Source of the DNA: Oscillospiraceae bacterium | GTDB taxonomy: Bacteria > Bacillota > Clostridia > Oscillospirales > Oscillospiraceae | Length of the DNA stretch: 21,017 bases | Assembly (NCBI GenBank): GCA_016296565.1 | Contig: JAEDJB010000018.1 | Span: 1 to 21,017, forward strand | Reading direction: 5' to 3' | Shown here: piece by piece, positions 15,024 through 21,017 of the stretch | Position numbering within the stretch: position 1 is the stretch's first letter | How the letters are laid out: each line of letters opens with the position of its first letter | The notes under the pieces: generated by a model | Told to the model about the DNA's origin: nothing | Databases searched by the model: none | The model's input: only the letters and a program-made list of their open reading frames with translations | Program-made: the position numbers and the translations under genes

Positions 15024-15608
15024 ATGGCTGCCGGCGGAATTTTTCTGGTCTCCGGCACCCCGGCAACGGCGGAGCATCTGGCCGCTATGCTGCCTGCGGG
15101 GATGTTTTCCCAGGTGCACATCGCCTGCACCGCCGCCGAGGCCCGGCGGCGGGTGGGGGAGTCCGGCTGTAACCTGGTGCTCATCAACGCCCCTCTCCCC
15201 GACGACAACGGCCTGGCTCTGGCCCGGGACCTGGCGGCCCGGCACCCTGTGGGTCTGCTGCTCCTGGTGAAGGGGGAGCTGTTTGAAACCCTGGCGGGGC
15301 CTGCCCAGCAGGCGGGGATCGGGGTGCTCCCCAAGCCGGTGACCCGGCCCGCCCTGTGGATGGCCCTGCGGCTCACCGCGGCCTCTGCCGCCCGGCTTCA
15401 GATCTACGCCCAGCAGGCGGACAGCCTGCGGCGGAAGGTGGAGGACCTGCGCCTCATTAACCGGGCCAAGGCCCTGCTCATCCAGCACCTGGCCATGACT
15501 GAGCCGGAGGCCCACCGCTGCCTGGAAAAGCAGGCCATGGACCAGTGCCGCACCCGGCGGTCGGTGGCCGAGGAGATCATACGCACCTATACGGAGTCCG
15601 CCAGCTAG
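15024..15608 (+). CDS. ANTAR-domain RNA-binding antiterminator with pseudo-receiver
   Basis: A 194-aa regulator. Residues 5-120 resemble a response-regulator receiver, but the phosphorylated Asp is replaced by Asn55 (NLVLINAPLPD), the N-terminal acidic pair is missing (IFLVSGTP), and only Lys104 of LPKP remains. It therefore should not be switched by phosphorylation. A coiled linker near 125-145 leads to an ANTAR domain at about 136-190, with DLRLINRAKALLIQHLAMTEPEAHRCL and the C-terminal ARRSVAEEII-like segment. ANTAR domains bind paired RNA hairpins and prevent transcription termination. Similar pseudo-receiver ANTAR proteins accompany clostridial glutamine synthetases, and this one is divergent from glnN. 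ATG follows GGAGGGGG. The SIR2-like gene starts 20 bp after it. Confidence 0.88.
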   Translation: MAAGGIFLVSGTPATAEHLAAMLPAGMFSQVHIACTAAEARRRVGESGCNLVLINAPLPDDNGLALARDLAARHPVGLLLLVKGELFETLAGPAQQAGIGVLPKPVTRPALWMALRLTAASAARLQIYAQQADSLRRKVEDLRLINRAKALLIQHLAMTEPEAHRCLEKQAMDQCRTRRSVAEEIIRTYTESAS

Positions 15609-15628
15609 GGCGGGATGGAGGATCATCC

Positions 15629-16573
15629 ATGAGGAAACAGCGAAAACAGGAGGGAGCGCTCCGCATTCCCCACAACCGCCGGCCCCAGGTGCTGCTGCTG
15701 GGCAACGGGCTCAACCGGGTCTACGGGGGAGCCTCCTGGGCAGGGCTGCTGGAAAAGATCAACCGCACGGAGTTTACCCCGGAGCAGGTGAAGGGGATTC
15801 CCCTGCCCATGCAGGCGGTGCTTCTCAGCGAGGACCATGTGGACGACTCCCTGAAGGACCTGCGCCAGGAGCTGACCCAGTGCCAGCTCCACCCCTGGCT
15901 GGGGATTCAGCTGCGGCGGCTGCTGTCCATGCCCTTTGACTGCATCCTCACCCCCAACTTTACCTACGAGCTGGAGTGCGCGGCAGACCCGGACTTTCTC
16001 CGGGCACCCGGACGGGTCCGCCGGTATCAGCGGCACACGGAGGCGGTGCCCCGGGCGGAGCGGCGGTTCATGCTCCACACCTATTATGAAATTCCAACAG
16101 AAGGGGGGACGGTCCCCCTCTTTCACGTTCACGGGGAGGCCAGAAAGCCAGACTCGGTGATTCTGGGCCACTATTTTTATGGCAACCTCCTTTTCTGCTA
16201 CGACGACTACCTGACCCGCCGGGCCCCCGAGCGCCACTACCGGATGGGGCGGCATCCCCAGGGCCTGCCGGTGCTCAGCTGGCTGGACTACTTCATCCTG
16301 GGGGACGTGTACTCCCTGGGCTTTGGCTTCGACACCGCGGAGATGGACCTGTGGTGGCTGCTGTGCCGGAAAAAGCGGGAGCTGGCCGCCCACGGGGAGC
16401 TGTACTTCATCGAGCCGTCCCGCCGGTCAGCAGAGACCAAGATCGCCATGCTCCGGGCCTACAACGCCAAACACCTCTCCCTGGGCATGGGGGAGCTGGA
16501 GGGGCCGGAGTACCAGCAGTTTTACGAAAAGGCCATCCAGGAGATCGGCCGGATGGTCCGCCAGCGGCGGTAA
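15629..16573 (+). CDS. SIR2-like domain protein
   Basis: A 314-aa soluble protein with a SIR2-like NAD-binding fold. The nucleotide-binding Gly motif is LLLGNGLNRVYGGASW (22-37). ILTPNFTYELE holds Asn110, matching the Asn of the TTNYD motif. PLFHVHGE holds His168, matching the conserved catalytic His, and PDSVILG follows. YSLGFGFDTAEMDLWWLL (229-246) is the last conserved block. Both expected catalytic residues are thus present, so NAD cleavage is possible but unproven. No second effector or membrane domain is seen. ATG at 15629 follows GGAGG; the frame is open earlier but would overlap the ANTAR gene. Same operon as the ANTAR gene; tail-to-tail with lysR (8 bp). SIR2-like proteins occur in anti-phage systems, but no other defence gene is here. 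Confidence 0.8.
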   Translation: MRKQRKQEGALRIPHNRRPQVLLLGNGLNRVYGGASWAGLLEKINRTEFTPEQVKGIPLPMQAVLLSEDHVDDSLKDLRQELTQCQLHPWLGIQLRRLLSMPFDCILTPNFTYELECAADPDFLRAPGRVRRYQRHTEAVPRAERRFMLHTYYEIPTEGGTVPLFHVHGEARKPDSVILGHYFYGNLLFCYDDYLTRRAPERHYRMGRHPQGLPVLSWLDYFILGDVYSLGFGFDTAEMDLWWLLCRKKRELAAHGELYFIEPSRRSAETKIAMLRAYNAKHLSLGMGELEGPEYQQFYEKAIQEIGRMVRQRR

Positions 16574-16581
16574 AGGCCCCC

Positions 16582-17478
16582 TCAGGTCTCCTGGTGCAGG
16601 GGATATTCCTGGACGAATTTCCAGAAAAGGGAGGCCGCCGGGGTCATGATCTGCCCCCGGCGCTTGGCCAGAAACAGCCGGGACTGGTGGGAGGGCTCCA
16701 CAATGGTGCGGTAGGCCAGCTTGGCCGGATCGATGAAGGCCTGGGCGGACTGGGTTGCAAGAATCACCCCCACCCCCTTCTCCGCCAGCCCCAGAATGGA
16801 GAAGGTGGAGCGGTAGAGGCAGAACACGTTGCGCTCCGGCAGGCCCTGCCCCAGCCAGCGGTTAATATCATCCTGGATGGACTGGCGCATGGGGAGCATC
16901 AGGGGGATATCCCGCAGCTGCTCCAAAGCCACCGTCTCCGGGTTCTGCTTTGCCAGCGGGTGGTCTGCCCGGCACAGAATCCCCCAGGGCTCCCGCCGGA
17001 GGAGGATGTAGTCGTAGGGCTCTAAGTTGAAGGGCTCCCGGACGATGCCCATGTCCACCAGGTTCTGCTCCAGCCGGTTCTGGCTTTCGGTGCCGTCCCC
17101 CGCCAGAATCTGAAACCGGATGTGGGGGGCGGTCTCATGAAAGGCGGCCACCAGCTCCGAGAGGATGGTGGCGCCGGAGGCCTCGGTGGTGCCCAGAGAG
17201 ATGGTCCCATAAAGATTCTGCCCGATCTGACCCAGCTGCTGCTGGGTCTTTTCCATTAGTTGGAGGATTTCCGTGCCCCGCTGCTGGAGAAAGCGGCCCT
17301 CCTCCGTCAGCTGGAGCTGTCGCCCGCCCCGGATCAGCAGAGGGACCCCCAGCTCCTGCTCCAGCTGCTGGATCTGCCGGGTGAGGGGAGGCTGGGCCAT
17401 GTGCAGCTTTTCCGCGGCCCGGGTGATGTTCCGCTCCTGGGCCACCGTGAGAAAGTAACGCAAGGTTCGAAATTCCAT
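16582..17478 (-). CDS. LysR-family transcriptional regulator
   Basis: A 298-aa protein of normal LysR length. The N-terminal helix-turn-helix (1-60) is typical: MEFRTLRYFLTVAQERNITRAAEKLHMAQPPLTRQIQQLEQELG, followed by LTEEG. The co-inducer domain (about 90-295) contains LSLGTTEASG-like and GVGVILATQSAQAF segments and most resembles the CatR/BenM/CynR type in overall pattern. ATG at 17478 has AGAAAGG upstream. It is divergent from an MFS carrier gene, so that carrier is the likely target, but the 367-bp gap between them is filled by a hairpin array rather than a simple LysR site. Ligand unknown; perhaps an organic acid. Confidence 0.92.
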   Translation of the reverse strand: MEFRTLRYFLTVAQERNITRAAEKLHMAQPPLTRQIQQLEQELGVPLLIRGGRQLQLTEEGRFLQQRGTEILQLMEKTQQQLGQIGQNLYGTISLGTTEASGATILSELVAAFHETAPHIRFQILAGDGTESQNRLEQNLVDMGIVREPFNLEPYDYILLRREPWGILCRADHPLAKQNPETVALEQLRDIPLMLPMRQSIQDDINRWLGQGLPERNVFCLYRSTFSILGLAEKGVGVILATQSAQAFIDPAKLAYRTIVEPSHQSRLFLAKRRGQIMTPAASLFWKFVQEYPLHQET

Positions 17479-17511
17479 GATGAAATACCTTTCTGATATG
17501 GTTTGAGATAT

Positions 17512-17538
17512 ATTATATGTATTTTATAATAATGTCTA
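17512..17538 (-). promoter_or_regulatory. Tentative lysR promoter
   Basis: A very AT-rich stretch (17503-17535) stands out against GC-rich surroundings. On the minus strand TATAAT (17517-17512) is a clear -10 box. The best -35 match, TAGACA (17538-17533), is only 15 bp away, so spacing is poor. Placed directly beside hairpin array 2. Confidence 0.35.
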
Positions 17539-17540
17539 CT

Positions 17541-17778
17541 GAATAAACCGCGTTGCGGTTTATTCGCGCGGCGGCAGCCGCGCAATTCCATAAAAACGGC
17601 TCCTTTGAGCCGTTTTTATGGAATCCAGCCATTGTTACAATGCGTATTTCCACTGGAGCGCCACGGCGCTCCAGTGGAAGGTGCAAGGGTTTTGGACAAT
17701 TTAGTCCAAAACCCTTGCACCTGAACAAAGCCAATGAACCTTGAAAGCCTTGGATTTCAAGGCTTGCGGCTTTGTTCA
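17541..17778. repeat. Hairpin array 2: seven back-to-back inverted repeats
   Basis: Seven inverted repeats, all with perfect arms, fill nearly all of this segment. 17541-17565: 11 bp, loop GTT. 17566-17583: 7 bp, loop GGCA. 17585-17624: 18 bp, loop CTTT. 17630-17642: 5 bp, loop TTA. 17648-17679: 15 bp, loop AC. 17680-17721: 18 bp, loop AATTTA. 17722-17778: outer 11-bp stem (17722-17732 with 17768-17778) around an inner 8-bp stem (17739-17746 with 17755-17762). Three junctions have no spacer. The final unit can refold: AAGCCTTG and CAAGGCTT also pair and compete with the inner stem. Arms differ in sequence between units; the third shares CATAAAAAC with the last hairpin of array 1. No coding potential is credible, because palindromes open frames on both strands. 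Confidence 0.85.
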
Positions 17779-17792
17779 GTACGCATTATAAT
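17764..17792 (+). promoter_or_regulatory. Predicted promoter of the first MFS gene
   Basis: TTGCGG (17764-17769), a 17-bp spacer and a perfect TATAAT (17787-17792). The -35 box and the start of the spacer lie inside the outer stem of the last hairpin of array 2, so the array and the promoter are physically linked. Confidence 0.5.
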
Positions 17793-17845
17793 AGAAGTCA
17801 ACGGGAGTATACTGGGGAAAAAGAAGGAAAAGGAAGTTTTCTCCT

Positions 17846-19069
17846 ATGAGAAAGATGCATTACGGCTGGGCAGTCTGCCTGGCCGGGACCCTGCTGCTGT
17901 TTATCACCATGGGCACGGTGTCCAACGGGTTTTCCATCTACCTGCCCTACATACTGGAGCAGCACGGCTTCACCAATTCCCAGACCTCGTTTCTGGTGAC
18001 TCTGCGGTGCCTGGTGTCCTTCCTGGCCATGCTGGGCATCGGGGTGTACTACCAAAAGGTGTCCATCCGCATGGGGACGGGCATTGCCGCCGCCTGCGCG
18101 GGGGCGGCCTACTGGCTGTACAGCGCGGCGGAGACCTACCCGGTGTTCTGCCTGGGGGCGGCCCTGTCCGGGTTCAGCTACGGCCTGGGGTCCATGATCC
18201 CCGTGTCCATCCTCATGAACCGGTGGTTCGTCCGGCGGAAGGCCCTGGCCCTGAGCATCTGCGCCTCGGGCAGCAGCATTGCCACCATCCTGCTGCCCCC
18301 CATCACCACGGCCATGGTGGAGGGCCTGTCCATGGAGACGGCCTTCCGCATTGAGAGCATCGCCATTTTCATCCTCACCGGGGCCATCCTCCTGGTGCTG
18401 CGCAGTTCCCCGGCGGAGATGGGGCTGGAGCCCTACGGCGGCCGGCCGGAAGTGCCTGACCAATCCGAGCCGAAAAAGGACCAGCGGTCCTTTGCCCTCA
18501 CCCCCCAGATGTGGGCCCTGATGGCGGCGGTGAGCCTCTTTATGGGGGCCCTGGCCAACCCGGGCTTCTCCCACCTGACGGTGCTGTTTACCAGCGAGGG
18601 CTTTGACTCCGGCGTGGTGGCGGCCATTATGAGCGGCACCGGGGTGATGACCACCCTGGGCAAGATCCTCTACGGCGCGGTCACCGACCGGGTGGGGGGC
18701 TGCCGGTCCAGCCTGCTCTTCGGCGGGCTGCTGCTGGGGGGGCACCTGCTGTGTTGCCTGGCCTTCCTCCAGAGCATCCCCCTGTGCCTGGCTACCGTCC
18801 TGCTGCTGGGGGTGGGCTACCCCATCGCCACCATCGGCCCCTCCGTGTGGGCGGGGGACATGTGCTCCCAGGACCACTATCCCAAAACCCTCCGCCGGTT
18901 CCAGGTGATTTACGCCGGGGGCGCCCTGGCCTTCTCCAGCGTGCCGGGGATTCTGGCCGACCATCTGGGGGGATACATTCCCGCCTACATCCTCTTCTCT
19001 CTGCTGCTGGCCCTGGCCCTCTGTTTCCTGGCGGTCTCCTACCGCAGAACCCGGCACATGGCCCACTGA
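17846..19069 (+). CDS. MFS transporter (organic-anion type)
   Basis: A 407-aa carrier with 12 predicted membrane helices and a central hydrophilic loop near 200-222. Features typical of the oxalate/formate-antiporter and monocarboxylate branch of the MFS are the start HYGWAVCLAGTLLLFITMGT, GFSIYLPYILEQHGF, and the GFSYGLGSMIPVSILMNRWF-RRKALALS block near 110-140. The second half includes GKILYGAVTDRVGG, the loop equivalent of the first-half motif. ATG at 17846 is preceded by GAAAAGGAAG, a moderate ribosome site. It is divergent from lysR across hairpin array 2 and 58 bp upstream of the TIGR04076 gene. Substrate is inferred only in class: a small carboxylate. Confidence 0.88.
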   Translation: MRKMHYGWAVCLAGTLLLFITMGTVSNGFSIYLPYILEQHGFTNSQTSFLVTLRCLVSFLAMLGIGVYYQKVSIRMGTGIAAACAGAAYWLYSAAETYPVFCLGAALSGFSYGLGSMIPVSILMNRWFVRRKALALSICASGSSIATILLPPITTAMVEGLSMETAFRIESIAIFILTGAILLVLRSSPAEMGLEPYGGRPEVPDQSEPKKDQRSFALTPQMWALMAAVSLFMGALANPGFSHLTVLFTSEGFDSGVVAAIMSGTGVMTTLGKILYGAVTDRVGGCRSSLLFGGLLLGGHLLCCLAFLQSIPLCLATVLLLGVGYPIATIGPSVWAGDMCSQDHYPKTLRRFQVIYAGGALAFSSVPGILADHLGGYIPAYILFSLLLALALCFLAVSYRRTRHMAH

Positions 19070-19127
19070 TTCGTCCTTCTCCGGCGTTTAGGGCTGGAAC
19101 AATAAAATACGAAAGGAAAGAGAACCT

Positions 19128-19457
19128 ATGGCATGGAAAAACCGCTGCAAGATCACCGTTCTGCGCAAGGAGTTTTACAGCGACCTGGCAGAGCAGTACC
19201 TGTCCAACCCCGCCGTGGGCAAGTGCGCCGTCTTTGAGGAGGGGCAGGAGTTCATTGTGACCAAGGAGAACTACCTGACCATGCTGGACGGCAAGTTCTG
19301 CTCCGAGGCCTGGGCGGCCATCAGCCACTATGTGTACGCGGCCCTCCAGGGGGGCTCCGTGATGCACGGATGGACCCGCGACCAGAAGGTGATGATCACC
19401 TGCTGCAACGACGGCACCCGCCCGGTGATCTTCAAGATCGAACGGCTGGAGGACTGA
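19128..19457 (+). CDS. TIGR04076 family protein
   Basis: A 109-aa soluble protein matching the TIGR04076 pattern: an opening CKITVLRKEFYSDLAEQYL, then KCAVFEEGQEFIV, a central KFCSEAWAAISHYVYAALQGG and a C-terminal ITCCNDGTRPVIFKIER. The family has conserved Cys residues (here Cys7, Cys29, Cys58 and the CC pair near 93) and no established function. ATG is preceded by GAAAGGAAAGAG. It follows the MFS gene by 58 bp in the same direction and is closed by a bidirectional terminator, so co-transcription is likely. Confidence 0.85.
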   Translation: MAWKNRCKITVLRKEFYSDLAEQYLSNPAVGKCAVFEEGQEFIVTKENYLTMLDGKFCSEAWAAISHYVYAALQGGSVMHGWTRDQKVMITCCNDGTRPVIFKIERLED

Positions 19458-19473
19458 CCCGCTGACCCATGAA

Positions 19474-19508
19474 AAAAAGCCTCGCTGCTCTTGGCAGCGA
19501 GGCTTTTT
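19474..19508. terminator. Bidirectional terminator between TIGR04076 and the second MFS gene
   Basis: A perfect 15-bp inverted repeat (19474-19488 and 19494-19508, loop TCTTG) has five A's opening and five T's closing the stem, and A/T tails on both sides. It lies between two convergent genes and should end both transcripts. Confidence 0.9.
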
Positions 19509-19514
19509 GTGTGC

Positions 19515-20726
19515 TCAGGTTGCGGGGTCCTCTTCCTTGCCGCCCGGCCGGTCGAAGTCGGGGAGAAGGAAGGTGCCGATGAGGAAGGTGAGGGAGTACA
19601 GGGCGGTGAAGAGCATGGCGATGTACCAGCCGAAAGAGTTCACCATATGAACTACCAGGGCGTAGACGATCATCTGCAGGGTATAGGCGCCCGCCCAGTA
19701 CAGGGTGAGGATGACGGCCACCTTCTCCGGAGTGGCCCCCGGGAGCTTGGTGGGCAGGGTGAACAGGGACGGGGTGGAGATAAAGATCACGAACCCCAGC
19801 AGAATGGCCGAGACGGTGGCGATGGTCGGCGAGTCCGTGAGGATCATCAGGAAGAACAGGAAGGACTGGGCTACACCGGAGAACCGGAAGAGGTTCAGCT
19901 GGCGGTTCAGCTTTTTGGCCAGGATGATGCCGATGAGGGTCCCCGGGATGCCGGTGAGGGCGATCATCAGGGAGATAAACTGGGAGTCCACGGTAAAGTC
20001 CGGGTTCAGGGGGAAGAGGTAGAGCATCACCGTGTACATCACCAGGCGGCCGGTCATGGTGAAGAGGAACTTATAGAGGAAGGGCTCCTTCAGGCCGTCC
20101 CGGTAGCGGTAAAGCTGGGGGGCTTTCTCGTCGGGGGCCGCCTTGGGGGCCAGGGGGTAGTCCCGGCCCACGATGAGCCACAGGACCAGGAAAACAACGC
20201 TGAAGGCGCCGTAGAAAATCAGCACGCTGCGCCAGTCCCCCAGCCAAGAGCGGACGGCGGAGACGCTGAGCAGGGCGATCAGGTTGCCGGTGTTGGGTCC
20301 CGCGTTGTTGATGCCGATCCAGATGGGGTGGCGGCGGGGCTCGAAGCAGTAGACCACATAGGGGGTCATGCAGATCATCAGCAGGGCGCCGCCGAAGCCA
20401 AGCAGGAACCGGGTGACCACGAAGAAGGACAGGTTGGTGGCGAAAGCCCCCACCACCACGGCGCAGATGAGCAGGCAGGAGACCGACACGGTCTTTTTCG
20501 GGCCCAATTTAATGAGAATCCAGGCGGCCACGAAGTTGCCCAGGATCTTGGCGGCGGAGATGGCGTTGTTCACCGAGGAGGGAAGGGAAGAGAGCCCAAA
20601 CTCATGGCACATGTCGGTGGTGACGATGGAGCCCACCATCCAGGAAGCGCTGAAAAAGCAGTAAGCGAGAAACAGCAGAGTTTCGATGGCGACGGCCCGG
20701 CGGGGGCTGATGACTTTAGGCGGCAC
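19515..20726 (-). CDS. MFS transporter (substrate unknown)
   Basis: A 403-aa carrier with about 12 membrane helices. After a short cytoplasmic start (MPPKVISPRRAV) come FFSASWMVGSIVTTDMCHEFGL, the first-half loop KLGPKKTVSV (about 73-82), RFLLGFGGALLMICMTPYVV and a central loop near 190-213 (APKAAPDEKAPQLYRYRDG). LTGIPGTLIGIILAKKLNRQ is the second-half loop. The GTG start at 20726 has AGGAGG about 7 bp upstream. It is not closely similar to the other MFS carrier in this window. It stands alone, with its own promoter and a palindrome overlapping the -10, so it is probably controlled by a DNA-binding regulator not encoded here. Confidence 0.85.
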   Translation of the reverse strand: MPPKVISPRRAVAIETLLFLAYCFFSASWMVGSIVTTDMCHEFGLSSLPSSVNNAISAAKILGNFVAAWILIKLGPKKTVSVSCLLICAVVVGAFATNLSFFVVTRFLLGFGGALLMICMTPYVVYCFEPRRHPIWIGINNAGPNTGNLIALLSVSAVRSWLGDWRSVLIFYGAFSVVFLVLWLIVGRDYPLAPKAAPDEKAPQLYRYRDGLKEPFLYKFLFTMTGRLVMYTVMLYLFPLNPDFTVDSQFISLMIALTGIPGTLIGIILAKKLNRQLNLFRFSGVAQSFLFFLMILTDSPTIATVSAILLGFVIFISTPSLFTLPTKLPGATPEKVAVILTLYWAGAYTLQMIVYALVVHMVNSFGWYIAMLFTALYSLTFLIGTFLLPDFDRPGGKEEDPAT

Positions 20727-20754
20727 GGGAACTCCTCCTTTCCAAAAGGGGCGG

Positions 20755-20780
20755 TAGAATGAAAGCTAAAATTCATTCTA
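20755..20780. promoter_or_regulatory. Palindrome over the start of the second MFS transcript (operator candidate)
   Basis: A perfect 9-bp inverted repeat, TAGAATGAA and TTCATTCTA (20755-20763 and 20772-20780, 8-bp spacer). On the minus strand it contains the -10 box (20780-20775) and spans the expected transcription start. It could be a repressor operator or a 5' mRNA hairpin. Confidence 0.5.
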
Positions 20781-20803
20781 CTCTGATATTTTCGGTTCGT
20801 CAA
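20775..20803 (-). promoter_or_regulatory. Predicted promoter of the second MFS gene
   Basis: On the minus strand TTGACG (20803-20798), a 17-bp spacer and TAGAAT (20780-20775), a good housekeeping match about 50 bp upstream of the GTG start. The rest of the 291-bp region to the window end holds only AT-richer sequence, a terminator and edge hairpins. Confidence 0.6.
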
Positions 20804-20932
20804 GGCGAACGGGAGAAAAAGTTGGTGAAAATGGCAAGGAGAATAGGGGAAAACCGAAAATTTTCCAGCAAAACGGCAAATTTTGGGTACTGCCCCTGGG
20901 TAGGCACGAAGGGACTCCGCCAAGGGAGGTAC

Positions 20933-20963
20933 AAAAAACAAGCGCACCTGGAAAGGTACGCTT
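20933..20963 (-). terminator. Terminator of a gene beyond the right edge
   Basis: A 10-pair stem (20940-20949 with 20954-20963, one U-G pair in the minus-strand RNA, loop of four) is followed on the minus strand by G and TTTTTT (20938-20933). It would end a leftward transcript entering from outside the window. Confidence 0.65.
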
Positions 20964-20970
20964 TAAGGAA

Positions 20971-21010
20971 GAGAAAAATCTCGTAGAGTTTCGCCGCCGC
21001 AGCGGCGAAA
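20971..21010. repeat. Two further hairpins at the window edge
   Basis: A small hairpin (20971-20982, 4 bp, loop AAAA) is followed by a perfect 9-bp stem (20989-20997 and 21002-21010, loop CGCA). The second resembles the GC-rich unit at 17566-17583 in style (loop GGCA). They may be the start of a third hairpin array cut by the window end. Confidence 0.45.
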
Positions 21011-21017
21011 TCAAGCA

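Noticed and set aside
15629..16573. Anti-phage defence island
   Set aside because: Only a single SIR2-like gene is present, with no nuclease, TIR, HerA or STAND partner. Surrounding genes are metabolic and regulatory, so a defence call is not supported.
17513..17744. Small open frames inside hairpin array 2 on both strands
   Set aside because: They follow from the palindromes, which keep frames open on both strands. No ribosome sites and no protein-like composition.
14847..17778. Hairpin arrays as CRISPR or integron attC sites
   Set aside because: No constant repeat unit or uniform spacer, so not CRISPR. attC sites have imperfect arms with extrahelical bases and conserved R-boxes, which are not seen, and no integrase is present.
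1..21017. tRNA, rRNA, insertion sequences, prophage genes
   Set aside because: No cloverleaf with a tRNA-like T-arm, no rRNA segment, and no transposase, integrase or phage structural gene was recognised.

Overview
The window is GC-rich bacterial DNA, densely coded, with strong Shine-Dalgarno sites, several GTG starts and typical -35/-10 promoters. The gene content suggests a high-GC gut-type Clostridia member, most likely Oscillospiraceae (Flavonifractor/Lawsonibacter-like): GSIII-type glutamine synthetase beside an ANTAR pseudo-receiver, two MATE pumps, family I pyrophosphatase, a TIGR04076 protein and a SUV3-like helicase. The taxonomic call is inference; no rRNA or tRNA is present to anchor it.

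Layout, left to right. (1) 1-2366: a minus-strand operon of an S26-type signal-peptidase-like protein overlapping an ABC exporter, ending in an intrinsic terminator. (2) 2443-4573: a divergent tetR / MepA-like MATE pair whose 91-bp intergenic region carries two mirror-image promoters and a 15-bp palindrome that fits a TetR operator. (3) 4619-7347: a second MATE pump (minus), then a DUF1643 gene and the pyrophosphatase gene (plus). (4) 7372-10811: a minus-strand pair, a SUV3-like RNA helicase followed after 5 bp by an unrecognised 326-aa protein. (5) 10852-14671: a minus-strand glnN-asnB operon making glutamine and then asparagine, with a promoter-proximal terminator hairpin that looks like an attenuator. 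(6) 14725-16573: a divergent plus-strand operon of an ANTAR RNA-binding antiterminator with a degenerate receiver and a SIR2-like protein. (7) 16582-19508: a LysR regulator, then a divergent MFS carrier and a TIGR04076 gene ending in a bidirectional terminator. (8) 19515-20803: a second MFS carrier (minus), with the terminator of an off-window gene beyond it.

The most unusual feature is noncoding. Two long intergenic regions (14847-14993 and 17541-17778) are built almost entirely of short, mostly perfect inverted repeats placed end to end, several touching with zero spacing. They flank the ANTAR-SIR2-lysR block. The arms differ in sequence, apart from a shared CATAAAAAC core in one hairpin of each array. 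A few more hairpins appear at the right edge (20940-21010). I do not recognise a named element that matches. They could be a structured RNA, a regulatory leader or a mosaic repeat family, and they are the best candidate here for an undescribed system.

Functionally, the centre of the window is a nitrogen-assimilation locus: GSIII supplies glutamine to AsnB, and the divergently encoded ANTAR protein is the obvious candidate to control the glnN attenuator. I could not find the canonical paired-hexaloop ANTAR target in the predicted glnN leader. The rest is transport, regulation and housekeeping.
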